From Bradyrhizobium ottawaense (lineage in GTDB: Bacteria; Pseudomonadota; Alphaproteobacteria; Rhizobiales; Xanthobacteraceae), in contig NZ_CP029425.2 of the NCBI RefSeq assembly GCF_002278135.3, positions 2,208,001 through 2,272,000 of the forward strand: a DNA stretch of 64,000 bases, written 5' to 3'. The stretch's first letter is position 1, and every line of letters begins with the position of its first letter. This document shows, in pieces, positions 51,631 through 60,441 of this stretch. The notes under the pieces are model-generated. The model saw only the letters and a list, made by a program, of their open reading frames with translations, was not told where the DNA came from and did not search any database. The position numbers and the translations under genes were made by a program.

Positions 51631-52854
51631 TCACGAATTGACGTGCACGAAATCCCGCAGCAGCGGATAGATCTCGTTGTTCCAGCGCCGGCCTGAGAAC
51701 ACGCCGTAATGGCCGACGCCGGCCTGCATGTGGTGGACGCGCCGATAGGCGCGCACGCCGGTGCAGAGGTCTTGGGCAGCAAGGGTCTGGCCGATCGAGC
51801 AGATGTCGTCCTTCTCGCCCTCGACCGTCATCAGCCCCATGCGGCTGACCGCCTTGGTGTTCACGGGGCGGCCGCGATGCATCAGTTTGCCTTGCGGCAA
51901 CAGGTGCTCCTGGAAGACGTCGCGCACGGTCTCGATGTAGAACTCGGCCGGCAGGTCCATCACGGCGAAATATTCGTCGTAGAAGGTCTTGATGGTCGCG
52001 GCCTTGTCCTTCTCGCCCTTGGCGATGTGGTTGGCGAGGTCCATGTGCTGCTTGATGTGGCGCTCGAGGTTCATCGAGACGAAGGCGGTGAGCTGCACGA
52101 AGCCGGGATAGACTTTCCGCAGGGCGCCGCGGCACTGCATCGGCACGTAGTTGATCAGGTTCTGCTCGAACCATTCGATCGGCTTGCTCTTGGCGAAGTC
52201 GTTGACCCTGGTCGGCTGGATGCGGGTGTCGATCGGCCCTGCCATCAGCGTCAGCGTCGCCGGGCGCGAGGGATGGTTGTCATCGCACATGATCGCGGCG
52301 GCCGCGAGCGCCGACACCGACGGCTGGCAGATCGCCACCATGTGCGGGTGCGGACCGAGCTGTCCGAGGAAATCGATCAGATGCTCGGTGTAGTCGTCGA
52401 GCCCGAAGCGGCCCTCGCTGCGCGGGATGTCGCGCGGATTGTGCCAGTCGGTGATGTAGACGTCGTGGTCCTGCAGCAGCGTCTGCACGGTGCCGCGCAG
52501 CAGCGTTGCGAAATGGCCGGACATCGGCGCCACCAGCAGCATGCGCGGCTGCTCCGTCACGCCGTCCTTCCTGAAGTGCAGCAGCGAGCCGAACGGTGTC
52601 GCGTAGGCGATCTCCTCGGTGACGGCGACTTCGCGATTGCCTACCATGACGCTGTCGATGCCGTAGGCCGGGCGATGATAGGTGAGGGTGGAGCGCGAGA
52701 TCAGCTCCAGCGCCGCCGACAGCCGGCCGACGACCTGATCCGACATGCCCTGCGGCACCAGATTGAGGAATCTGAGCGCGGACGAAGCCCCCGCGCGCCA
52801 CGGCGCAGTCAGGTCCATCTGGTTCTGAAAGGCCTGATAATACATCGACATCAT
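51631..52854 (-). CDS. phaZ: Intracellular polyhydroxyalkanoate depolymerase
   Basis: The 407-residue protein matches intracellular PHB depolymerases of the Ralstonia PhaZ1 type. Cys176 in HMVAICQPSVSALAAAA is the expected nucleophile, replacing the serine of a normal lipase box. Other family blocks are QDHDVYITDWHNPRDIP and VHHMQAGVGHYGVFSG with the late His. It releases hydroxybutyrate units from stored PHB granules. I chose the ATG at 52854, preceded by AGGTGG; a longer open frame runs into the divergent GST gene. Confidence 0.94.
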   Translation of the reverse strand: MMSMYYQAFQNQMDLTAPWRAGASSALRFLNLVPQGMSDQVVGRLSAALELISRSTLTYHRPAYGIDSVMVGNREVAVTEEIAYATPFGSLLHFRKDGVTEQPRMLLVAPMSGHFATLLRGTVQTLLQDHDVYITDWHNPRDIPRSEGRFGLDDYTEHLIDFLGQLGPHPHMVAICQPSVSALAAAAIMCDDNHPSRPATLTLMAGPIDTRIQPTRVNDFAKSKPIEWFEQNLINYVPMQCRGALRKVYPGFVQLTAFVSMNLERHIKQHMDLANHIAKGEKDKAATIKTFYDEYFAVMDLPAEFYIETVRDVFQEHLLPQGKLMHRGRPVNTKAVSRMGLMTVEGEKDDICSIGQTLAAQDLCTGVRAYRRVHHMQAGVGHYGVFSGRRWNNEIYPLLRDFVHVNS

Positions 52855-53010
52855 ACTGAAGTGCCCACCTGTCCCCCGTCTTGATGCAATATCGAAGCCA
52901 GATGGGGCCGGACCGCCGGCAAAATTGGCACGTCGCTTGCTGCTCTTTGGGTGGGAAGGACGGGGCGCGCACGCGCGGCAGTGCGCTCCCAGGCGTGAGG
53001 GAAGGGCCAT

Positions 53011-53667
53011 ATGGCGAAGGCGACACTGACCATCAGCAGCAAGAACTACTCGTCCTGGTCGCTGCGCGGCTGGCTGCTGACGAAATTCTCCGGGCTCGAT
53101 TTCGAGGAAATCGTCACCGCGCCGGACGATCCGTCGGCGCGCGCCGAAATCCTCTTGCTGTCGTCGTCGATCCTGGTGCCGTGTCTGCGGCACGACGGTG
53201 CCGTGGTCTGGGATACGCTTGCGATCGCCGAATACCTCAACGAGGCGATGCCGTCAGCCGGCCTGCTGCCTGATGACCGCGTGCAGCGCGCCCATTGCCG
53301 CTCGATCTGCGGCGAAATCCATTCCGGCTTCACCACCTTGCGCGCCTCGCTGCCCGTCAATCTGAAAGGACATTTTCCCGGCTTCAAGATCTGGTCGCGC
53401 GCCCAGGCCGACATCGACCGGGTCTGGTCGATCTGGCGCTACTGCCTGGAGAAATCCGGCGGCCCGTTCCTGTTCGGCGAGCGGCGCACCATGGCGGATG
53501 CGATGTACGCGCCCGTGGTCACGCGCTTCGTCACCTACGACGTCAAGCTCGAGCCGCAGCTGAAGGCCTACGCCGACACCGTCATGGCGATGGATGAGAT
53601 GAAGGAATGGATCGCGGCGGCGAGCGAGGAGCCGGCCGAGATCGAGGAGCTCGAGGTCGAATATTAG
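53011..53667 (+). CDS. Glutathione S-transferase family protein
   Basis: The 218-residue protein has the N-terminal thioredoxin-like domain (TISSKNYSSWSLRGWLLTKFSGLDFEEIV, with LVPCLRHDGAVVWDTLAIAEYLNEAMP) and the helical C-terminal domain (GPFLFGERRTMADAMYAPVVTRFVTYDVKL). The Ser residues near the N-terminus could serve as the thiol-activating residue. It probably conjugates or transfers glutathione; the substrate is unknown. It is divergent from phaZ with about 156 bases between the start codons. Confidence 0.93.
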   Translation: MAKATLTISSKNYSSWSLRGWLLTKFSGLDFEEIVTAPDDPSARAEILLLSSSILVPCLRHDGAVVWDTLAIAEYLNEAMPSAGLLPDDRVQRAHCRSICGEIHSGFTTLRASLPVNLKGHFPGFKIWSRAQADIDRVWSIWRYCLEKSGGPFLFGERRTMADAMYAPVVTRFVTYDVKLEPQLKAYADTVMAMDEMKEWIAAASEEPAEIEELEVEY

Positions 53668-53947
53668 GCAGTCCTTGCCTGGCCCTGCCTGTTTCGGGGG
53701 CGGGTGCCGGCCAGGGTGGTCTTGCGCGCTATGCCCTTGTCGCGATTAACCTTTGGCGCCCGTGCCCGGCCCGGGCCATCCGCCGCGCTGCGCAGATATT
53801 GTACGCGCCGGTAGAGCCGCATCGACATCTAGCCGTGAACAGCTGCGTACGCGGCCGTTCGGCCGATTCGGACGTGATTCGTTCGGGCCGCGTTCCGAAG
53901 GTTAAGGCGGAGCGCGGCGCCGTTGCATTTTGGAACAGATGCAGGCG

Positions 53948-54172
53948 TCAGGCGGCCCCGCGCTGCCTCACGCGCGGCAGGCGCCAGCCGATGACGGTCG
54001 CTTCCACCGCGATGCCGGCCTCGTGGTTCTGCCAGCGTCCCTCGACATAGCGGCAGGCGAACGGCAGCTGGTACGTTCCGCTGTGGTCCTCGCACAGCAC
54101 TTCGAGCGCAAGCCCCGGCGGTGGTTCTCCGGCGCCGTCGAATTCCGCCAGTCGTCTATCGCGCGTTGCCAT
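53948..54172 (-). CDS. Hypothetical protein, 74 residues
   Basis: The small protein (MATRDRRLAEFDGAGEPPPGLALEVLCEDHSGTYQLPFACRYVEGRW) ends in a basic tail. AGGGGAG lies about nine bases upstream of the ATG, which supports translation from 54172. The composition, with one Trp-rich hydrophobic stretch (GIAVEATVIGWRL), is protein-like. I do not recognise a family. The preceding 280 bases to the GST gene hold nothing I can support. Confidence 0.6.
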   Translation of the reverse strand: MATRDRRLAEFDGAGEPPPGLALEVLCEDHSGTYQLPFACRYVEGRWQNHEAGIAVEATVIGWRLPRVRQRGAA

Positions 54173-54355
54173 TCCAAAAATCTCCCCTAAACAAAGCCGC
54201 GGAACAGCGCCCACTTCTTCCGCGTGCCGATCATCGTTCCCCGTCCAAGGGAACGATGCAAGCTCAACGCGAGAATGCGGTACGAGTGTGGTAGCCCTGA
54301 GTGGCTGTGCGCAAAAAGCGCACATTGCCGTGATCGATTGGACGAGGAACCTCTC

Positions 54356-54709
54356 ATGCTGCTTCGAAACGCCGGCATTTGTTTCGCAATATTGCTGCTC
54401 GCAACGCTGGCGAATGCGCAGGTGCACGCGCAGGACGTGCCCGGCATCGAGATCTGCACGGTCGAGAAGACCATGGAGCGGCGCACCAGCTGCCTGCAGA
54501 GCAATGTCGACTTCCTGCAGAAGACGATCACGAAGCTGAACCTCGACCACCAGCAGAAGCTGGATGCAGCAAACCGCCAGATCGACGCGTTGAAGACGAA
54601 CCTCGCGGGCCTGCAGAAGACGCTTCTCGATCTCCAGGCCGCCCAGGTGAAGACGGCCGAGGATCTGAAGAAGAAGCAGGACGCGCCGCCGGCGAAGGAC
54701 GCGAAATGA
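54356..54709 (+). CDS. Small exported coiled-coil protein
   Basis: The 117-residue protein has a signal peptide (MLLRNAGICFAILLLATLANAQ) and a mature part with two Cys residues (EICTVEKTMERRTSCLQ). The rest is a predicted coiled coil (DFLQKTITKLNLDHQQKLDAANRQIDALKTNLAGLQKTLLDLQ) with a Lys/Pro tail. GAGGA precedes the ATG. It converges with the enolase-superfamily gene, with about nine bases between stops. Function unknown. Confidence 0.7.
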   Translation: MLLRNAGICFAILLLATLANAQVHAQDVPGIEICTVEKTMERRTSCLQSNVDFLQKTITKLNLDHQQKLDAANRQIDALKTNLAGLQKTLLDLQAAQVKTAEDLKKKQDAPPAKDAK

Positions 54710-54718
54710 GCGCGCCGG

Positions 54719-55822
54719 TCACGTCACGCGATAGCGCTCCATCACGTCCCGATCGGGCTCATAACCGAGCCCGGGTCCCGAAGGCACCGCGACATGGCCG
54801 GTGGCATCGCTATCCGCGCGGCCGCCCCAGAGGCAGGCCTCGCGCTTGAGATAGAACATCTCGACCAGCCCGTCGTCGCGTGTCGCGAGGAGATGCAGCG
54901 TCGCGAGCAGGCCCGGACCGAAATACGGGGAGTGCGGAACGATCTCGACGCCGAGCTGATCGGCGAGCGCCGCGACCTTCAGAAATTCCGTGATGCCGCC
55001 GACCTTGGTCACCGACGGCTGGGCGTGGCTCACCGCGCCCGCCTCCATCATCTGGCGGAATTGATATTCCGTGCAGGCATTCTCGCCGGCGGCGATTCCG
55101 AGCCCGCCTTTGCTGCGGACCTCGGCGAGCGCGGCGAAGTCTTCCGGCGGCCACACCGGCTCCTCCAGGAACATCGGCCGCGCATCGCGGCACGACGTCG
55201 CGAATGCGATCGCCTGCTCGGCCGTGAGCGGACAGTTCATGTCGACCATCAGCGGAATGGCCGACCCGATCGCCTCCCGCGCGGCGAACACCGCAGGCGC
55301 CGTGGTCTCGTGCAGCTTGATTGCGCCATAGCCGAGCGCCAGCGCCTTCCTGCATTCGGCCGCGATGTTGTCGGGCGAGCCGATCCGCAGCAGGCTCGCA
55401 TAGGCGGGAATGGCCGTGCGCCTGGTCTCGCCGAGCAGGCGATGCAGGGGCACGCCCTCGACCTTGGCAGCAAGGTCCCAGAGCGCGATGTCGAGCCCCG
55501 AGATCGCGAACATGGTGATGCCGTAGCGGCCGAACAGATGCAGATTGCGCTGGATCTGCTCCATCGCGGCGGGGATGCCGGCGGCATCGGGCACCTTCAG
55601 CCCGCGGGCCTGCGGCGCGATCATCTCCTCGACGGCGCTGCGCGTGGTGCGCGGGCAGACATAGGCGAACGCATCGCCCCAGCCGGTCAGCCCGGCGTCG
55701 GTGGTGACCTCGACGAGCACCATGTCGAGCGCGGTGATCGCGGATGCGCCCTGGCGGAAGCTCGCAACGCCGGCGTCATAGGGGATGCGGATATGGTGTG
55801 CCCGCACATCGGTGATTTCCAT
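54719..55822 (-). CDS. Mandelate racemase/muconate lactonizing enzyme family protein
   Basis: The 367-residue enolase-superfamily enzyme has the catalytic Lys in YGAIKLHE, metal ligands in PLMVDMNCP (Asp), MFLEEPVWPPED (Glu) and IAAGENACTEYQF (Glu), and a His in EIVPHSPYFGPG. The set fits a racemase or acid-sugar dehydratase; the substrate is unclear. It is not a paralogue of the tarD gene in detail. I chose the ATG at 55822, where the recognisable N-terminus (MEITDVRAHHIRIPYD) begins. It is divergent from an AraC/GyrI regulator. Confidence 0.9.
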   Translation of the reverse strand: MEITDVRAHHIRIPYDAGVASFRQGASAITALDMVLVEVTTDAGLTGWGDAFAYVCPRTTRSAVEEMIAPQARGLKVPDAAGIPAAMEQIQRNLHLFGRYGITMFAISGLDIALWDLAAKVEGVPLHRLLGETRRTAIPAYASLLRIGSPDNIAAECRKALALGYGAIKLHETTAPAVFAAREAIGSAIPLMVDMNCPLTAEQAIAFATSCRDARPMFLEEPVWPPEDFAALAEVRSKGGLGIAAGENACTEYQFRQMMEAGAVSHAQPSVTKVGGITEFLKVAALADQLGVEIVPHSPYFGPGLLATLHLLATRDDGLVEMFYLKREACLWGGRADSDATGHVAVPSGPGLGYEPDRDVMERYRVT

Positions 55823-55994
55823 GACGCGGGTTCCTCTTTCTCGTGAGCGGTTTCCAAACAGTCTAGCCGCGAACGCCAAGGCGTTGCCAGTGGCCATTCC
55901 CGGACTATCCTTGCGCGAGGACAGCAATGCCGATCAAGCGAAGCCGGCGCCGACGGCGCATCATCGTCACGCTTTGAACGAGGGTTGAGCCGCC

Positions 55995-56828
55995 ATGAAC
56001 CCTGCCCAGCGCGCGCTCTGGTATATCGAGAGCCATCTGGCCGAGCCGATGACGCTCGACGAGATCGCTGCGATCTCGGGCGTGTCGCGGTTCCACATCG
56101 TGCGCGCGTTTGCCGCAGCCACCGGCCTTCCGGTGATGCGCTACGTCCGCGCGCGGCGGCTGACCAAGGCGGCGCGTCTTCTCGCGAACGGCGCGCCTGA
56201 TATCCTCAGCGTCGCGCTGGAGGCCGACTACGGCTCGCACGAAGCTTTCACCCGCGCGTTCCGCGACCAATTCGGCACCACGCCCGAAGCGGTCAGGGCG
56301 GCAATGTGCGCCAATGACCTCAAGCTTCAGGAGCCGATCCTCATGGACTCCACCATGCTCGACCATCTCGCCCCGCCGCGCTTCGAGACCGCGCGGGCGT
56401 TGCTCGTCGCCGGTCCCGGCGAGCGCATCTCTTGCGACAACGGCGCCGTCATCCCCGGCCTGTGGCACCGCTTTCATCAGGAGGTCGCCGATATTCCCTC
56501 GAGGGTCGGACAGGTCGCCTACGGCGTCTGCTGCAACGGCGACGATTCCGGCAATTTCGACTACATCGCTGGCGTCGAGGTCGCCGAGTTCTCGGACCTG
56601 CCGCGACGCTTCGCCCGCATCCGCATCCCCGAGCAGCGCTATGCCGTGTTCACGCATACCGAGCACGTCGCCTCGATCCGCCGCACCGTCAACACGATCT
56701 GGAATCGATGGCTGCCCGCCTCGGGTTTGACGGCCGCGGACGCGCCGAGTTTCGAGCGCTACGACGAGGCGTTCGATCCCGCAACCGGCAATGGCGGCTT
56801 CGAGATCTGGCTGCCGGTGAAGCCGTAG
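55995..56828 (+). CDS. AraC-family regulator with GyrI-like effector domain
   Basis: The 277-residue protein begins with an N-terminal AraC HTH pair (MTLDEIAAISGVSRFHIVRAFAAATGLPVMRYV, then DILSVALEADYGSHEAFTRAFRDQFGTTPEAV). The C-terminal part (PPRFETARALLVAGPGERISCD to FERYDEAFDPATGNGGFEIWLPVKP) is a GyrI/SOUL-like small-molecule domain. This order resembles Rob-type regulators. It is divergent from the enolase-superfamily gene with about 170 bases between and may regulate it. Confidence 0.9.
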   Translation: MNPAQRALWYIESHLAEPMTLDEIAAISGVSRFHIVRAFAAATGLPVMRYVRARRLTKAARLLANGAPDILSVALEADYGSHEAFTRAFRDQFGTTPEAVRAAMCANDLKLQEPILMDSTMLDHLAPPRFETARALLVAGPGERISCDNGAVIPGLWHRFHQEVADIPSRVGQVAYGVCCNGDDSGNFDYIAGVEVAEFSDLPRRFARIRIPEQRYAVFTHTEHVASIRRTVNTIWNRWLPASGLTAADAPSFERYDEAFDPATGNGGFEIWLPVKP

Positions 56829-56966
56829 GCTTCCGCAACGCTGGCATACCATCCCGCTTGCTTGGCAAGCCGGGGTGTCTTTGTCATAACCGCAGGCAAA
56901 TCTTGCGTGTGGGGCCCGTGCCGGACATCCCGTGCAAGTCATAACAATCAGCCGGGAGGGGCCCCA

Positions 56967-57905
56967 ATGTCCACCGCCACGTCCAACGTCCGCGTTCTCG
57001 CCACCGACCTCGAATTTCCCGAAGGGCCGGTCGTGATGCCTGATGGTTCGGTGGTGCTGGTGGAGATCCGCGGCCAGCGCCTGACGCGCGTTTATCCCGA
57101 CGGCCGCAAGGAGATCGTCGCGAAAATTCCGGGCGGGCCGAACGGCGCCGCGCTTGGCCCCGACGGCAAGATCTACATCTGCAACAATGGCGGCTTCTCC
57201 TGGATCCCGACCCGCAACATGATCATGCCGGGCCCGCAGCCCGACGATTACCTCGGCGGCTCGATCCAGCGCGTCGATCTGCAATCCGGCAAGGTCGAGA
57301 CCGTCGTCACCAGATGCGGCGCGCACGATCTGCGCGGGCCGAACGATCTGGTGTTCGACAAGCAGGGCGGCCTGTGGTTCTCCGATCTCGGCAAGCGCCG
57401 CGCCCGCGAGATGGACGTCGGCGGCATGTACTACCTCAAGCCTGGGATGACCGAGCTGGTCGAGGTCGTGCACGGCATATTGCCGGCGAACGGCATCGGG
57501 CTGTCGCCGGATGAGAATACCGTCTACATCGCGGAGACGCCGACCGGCCGGCTCTGGGCCTACGAGCTCTCCGCGCCCGGCACGCTGAAGCCGCGCGACG
57601 TGATCTATCGCGGCGAGCGGGGTAAGCCGATCTGCGGCCTCGGCGGCTACCAGATGTTCGACTCGCTCGCGGTGGAGGCGAACGGCAATGTCTGCGTCGC
57701 CACCCTCGTTTCCGGCTGCATCTCGGTGATCGCGCCCGACGGCACGCTGGTCGAGCAGGTCCCGACCGGCGACCGCGTCACCACCAACATCGCCTTCGGC
57801 GGCCCCGCGCTGAAGACCGCCTACATCACGCTATCGGGCAAGGGCGAGCTCGTCGCCATGGACTGGCCGCGTGGCGGTTTGCCGTTGAACTTTTTGAACA
57901 AGTGA
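56967..57905 (+). CDS. SMP-30/gluconolactonase family protein
   Basis: The 312-residue beta-propeller has the SMP-30 pattern: LEFPEGPVVMPDGSVVLVEI, GPNGAALGPDGKIYICNNGG, GPNDLVFDKQGGLWFSDLG, and GLSPDENTVYIAETPTGRLWAYEL. Metal ligands are expected at the Glu of FPEGP and the Asn of GPNDL. It probably hydrolyses a sugar lactone. GGGAGGGG precedes the ATG at 56967. It may belong with the neighbouring enolase-superfamily enzyme in acid-sugar metabolism, though on a separate transcript. Confidence 0.9.
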   Translation: MSTATSNVRVLATDLEFPEGPVVMPDGSVVLVEIRGQRLTRVYPDGRKEIVAKIPGGPNGAALGPDGKIYICNNGGFSWIPTRNMIMPGPQPDDYLGGSIQRVDLQSGKVETVVTRCGAHDLRGPNDLVFDKQGGLWFSDLGKRRAREMDVGGMYYLKPGMTELVEVVHGILPANGIGLSPDENTVYIAETPTGRLWAYELSAPGTLKPRDVIYRGERGKPICGLGGYQMFDSLAVEANGNVCVATLVSGCISVIAPDGTLVEQVPTGDRVTTNIAFGGPALKTAYITLSGKGELVAMDWPRGGLPLNFLNK

Positions 57906-57939
57906 ATGTATCTGGACGAGCCGTGCCAATACATCCGTC

Positions 57940-58041
57940 GTCATTCCGGGATGCGTGCGCCGGCACGCAGGCCCGGAATCCATAACCCCGAGCGGTGGTT
58001 ATGGATTCCGGGCTCGCCGCTTCGCGTCGCCCCGGAATGAC
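57940..58041. repeat. Palindromic repeat related to that at 18350
   Basis: The borders GTCATTCCGG and CCGGAATGAC match the element at 18350-18453. An inner inverted pair, 57971-57987 and 57997-58013, is exact over 17 bases. It separates the lactonase and acetyltransferase genes. Confidence 0.8.
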
Positions 58042-58063
58042 AGCAGTCAATATGGAGTGAGAA

Positions 58064-58657
58064 ATGCCCTGGCCCGATCCCATCACCCTGCGTGGACAGC
58101 ACGCCCGTCTCGAGCCGCTGTCGCAGCAGCATCTCGACGGGCTGGTGACGGCCGTGAAGGATGGCGAGCTGTCAAAGCTCTGGTACACCGCGATCCCGCT
58201 GCCGGACAACATGGCCAAGGAGATCGACCGGCGCCTGGGGCTGCAGGCTGCCGGCTCGATGCTGCCGTTCACCGTGTTCGACGCCGGCGGCAACATCGTC
58301 GGCATGACCACTTACATGAACATCGATGCCGCCAACCGCCGCGTCGAGATCGGCTCGACCTGGTACGGCAAGAGCGCGCAGCGCGGCCCGCTCAACACGC
58401 AGTGCAAGCTCTTGCTGCTGCGCCACGCCTTCGAGACGCTGAACTGCATCGCGGTCGAATTCCGCACCCACTTCTTCAACCACCAGAGCCGCCGCGCCAT
58501 CGAGCGCCTCGGCGCCAAGCAGGACGGCATTTTGCGCAGCCATCAGGTCGCGCCGAACGGCAGCTTGCGCGACACTGTGGTCTACAGCATCACCGCCGCC
58601 GAATGGCCGACGGTGCAGACGCATCTGGAATTTCAACTCAACGACAAGCCGCGCTAG
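58064..58657 (+). CDS. GNAT-family acetyltransferase
   Basis: The 197-residue protein has the GNAT fold of the RimJ/RimL type: GQHARLEPLSQQHLDGL at the N-terminus, VGMTTYMNIDAANRRVEIGSTWYG, then NTQCKLLLLRHAFETLNCIAVEFRTHFFNHQSRRAIERLGAKQDGIL, which covers the acetyl-CoA motif and the conserved Asn/Arg-rich stretch. It transfers an acetyl group to an amine of a protein or small molecule; the acceptor is unknown. The GMC gene follows after 16 bases. Confidence 0.92.
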   Translation: MPWPDPITLRGQHARLEPLSQQHLDGLVTAVKDGELSKLWYTAIPLPDNMAKEIDRRLGLQAAGSMLPFTVFDAGGNIVGMTTYMNIDAANRRVEIGSTWYGKSAQRGPLNTQCKLLLLRHAFETLNCIAVEFRTHFFNHQSRRAIERLGAKQDGILRSHQVAPNGSLRDTVVYSITAAEWPTVQTHLEFQLNDKPR

Positions 58658-58673
58658 GAGCGGCCGAGGCACC

Positions 58674-60320
58674 ATGGACAGATTTGATTATGTGATCGTC
58701 GGCGCGGGCTCTGCGGGTTGCGTGCTCACCAGCCGGCTGAGCGAAGACCCCAACGTCAGCGTCTGCGTGCTGGAAGCCGGCCCGTCCGACTGGCATCCCT
58801 ACATCCATCTGCCGGCGGGCTTCATCAAGACCTTCCACATGAAGAGCATCAACTGGGCCTATCAGCAGGAGCCGGGGCCCTGGACCGGCGGGCGCAGCAT
58901 CTATGCGCCGCGTGGCAAGACGCTCGGCGGCTCCTCCTCGATCAACGGCCACATCTACAACCGCGGCCAGCGCATGGATTTCGACACCTGGGCGCAGATG
59001 GGCAATCGCGGCTGGGGCTATGCCGACGTGCTGCCTTACTTCAAGCGGCTGGAGAAGCGGGTCGGCGAGGGCGACAACAATTTTCGCGGGCGCGACGGCA
59101 AGCTCACCGTCACCACCATGGAGTGGCGCGATCCGCTCTGCGAAGCCTTCATGGAAGGCGCGGTCTCGCTCGGCATCCCGCGCAACCCCGACTACAACGG
59201 CGCCAAGCAAGAGGGCGTCTCGTACTGCCAGCGCACCATCGACAAGGGCCTGCGCGTCTCCGGCTCGACCGCCTTCCTCAAGCCCGCGATGAAGCGGCCC
59301 AACGTGCATGTGCACACCCATGCGCATGCCACCGAGATCATCTTCGAGGGCAAGCGCGCCGTCGGCGTGCGCTACACCAAGGGCGGCCGCGGCGGCACGC
59401 CGGTGGAGGTGCGCGCCAACAAGGAAGTCATCCTGTCCGGCGGCACCTATAATTCGCCGCAACTGCTGCAGCTCTCCGGCGTCGGCTCGCCCGATCTGCT
59501 GCAGCAGCACGGCATCGCGGTGCGTCACGCGCTGCCGGTCGGTGAAGGCCTGCAGGACCACTACGCCCCCCGCACGGTGGCGCGCGTCAAGGACATCAAG
59601 ACCATCAACGAGCTCCGCCGCGGTGTCTCGCTGTGGATCGAGGCGTTGAAATGGGCGACCGCGCGCCGCGGCCTGCTCTCGCTGTCGCCGACCATGGTTT
59701 ATTGCTTCTGGCACTCCGGCGAGAGTGCCGACTCATCCGACCTCCAGCTCACCTTCACGCCGGCGTCCTACAAGGAAGGCGTGCAGGGCCAGCTCGAGGA
59801 CGAGCCCGGCATGACGGTGGCCTCCTGGCAGCAGCGCCCGGAGAGCCGCGGCTATGTCCGCATCCGCTCCAATGATCCCTTCGCGCCCCCGATCATCCAG
59901 ACCAATTATCTGGACGCCGAGCTCGATCGCCGCGTCATCGTCGGCGGCATGAAGCTCGCGCGGCGCCTGCTCAAGAGTGCGCCGCTCTCGCCCTATTACG
60001 CCTACGAGGATTTCCCCGGTCCCAACATCAACACCGACGACGAGTTTTTGGCGGCCGCCACCGAGCGCGGCACCACCACCTTCCACCCCGGCTGCACCTG
60101 CCGCATGGGCCCGGCGGATTCCACCTGGGCGGTCGTCGACGACCAGCTCCGCGTCCACGGCCTGGAGGGCCTGCGCGTCATCGACGCCTCCGTCATGCCC
60201 CGCATGATCTCGGCGAACCTCAACGCGTCCACGATGATGATCGCCGATCGCGCCTCGGACCTCATCCGCGGGAAGGCGCCGATGGAAGCCGCGCGCATTC
60301 CGGACGCCGCGGTGGCGTGA
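58674..60320 (+). CDS. GMC-family FAD oxidoreductase
   Basis: The 548-residue flavoenzyme has the N-terminal FAD motif DYVIVGAGSAGCVLTSRLSED, the GMC signature PRGKTLGGSSSINGHIYNRGQ, and signature 2 (GGTYNSPQLLQLSGVG). The C-terminal active-site region TTFHPGCTCRMGP and NLNASTMMIADRASDLI completes the family. It resembles choline and alcohol dehydrogenases; the substrate is an alcohol of unknown identity. It probably shares a transcript with the GNAT gene. A strong palindrome follows the stop codon. Confidence 0.95.
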   Translation: MDRFDYVIVGAGSAGCVLTSRLSEDPNVSVCVLEAGPSDWHPYIHLPAGFIKTFHMKSINWAYQQEPGPWTGGRSIYAPRGKTLGGSSSINGHIYNRGQRMDFDTWAQMGNRGWGYADVLPYFKRLEKRVGEGDNNFRGRDGKLTVTTMEWRDPLCEAFMEGAVSLGIPRNPDYNGAKQEGVSYCQRTIDKGLRVSGSTAFLKPAMKRPNVHVHTHAHATEIIFEGKRAVGVRYTKGGRGGTPVEVRANKEVILSGGTYNSPQLLQLSGVGSPDLLQQHGIAVRHALPVGEGLQDHYAPRTVARVKDIKTINELRRGVSLWIEALKWATARRGLLSLSPTMVYCFWHSGESADSSDLQLTFTPASYKEGVQGQLEDEPGMTVASWQQRPESRGYVRIRSNDPFAPPIIQTNYLDAELDRRVIVGGMKLARRLLKSAPLSPYYAYEDFPGPNINTDDEFLAAATERGTTTFHPGCTCRMGPADSTWAVVDDQLRVHGLEGLRVIDASVMPRMISANLNASTMMIADRASDLIRGKAPMEAARIPDAAVA

Positions 60321-60325
60321 CATCT

Positions 60326-60414
60326 TCGTAGGATGGGTAGAGCGCAGCGAAACCCATCATCGTGCAGCGCTTGCTGAGCCCGATGGGTTTCGCTGCGCTC
60401 TACCCATCCTACGA
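60326..60414. repeat. Perfect 33-bp inverted repeat
   Basis: 60326-60358 is the exact reverse complement of 60382-60414, with 23 bases between. It lies six bases after the GMC gene and 27 before the next gene. It can form a long stable hairpin and probably ends the GMC transcript. The CGTAGG...CCTACG borders are shared with the element at 21337-21428. Confidence 0.92.
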
Positions 60415-60441
60415 TTTCCGCCCATCGAATGAGTCGCATCC

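Noticed and set aside
55905..57473. A 522-codon open frame antisense to the AraC/GyrI and lactonase genes
   Set aside because: It spans two well-supported genes and their promoter region and has no recognisable domain.
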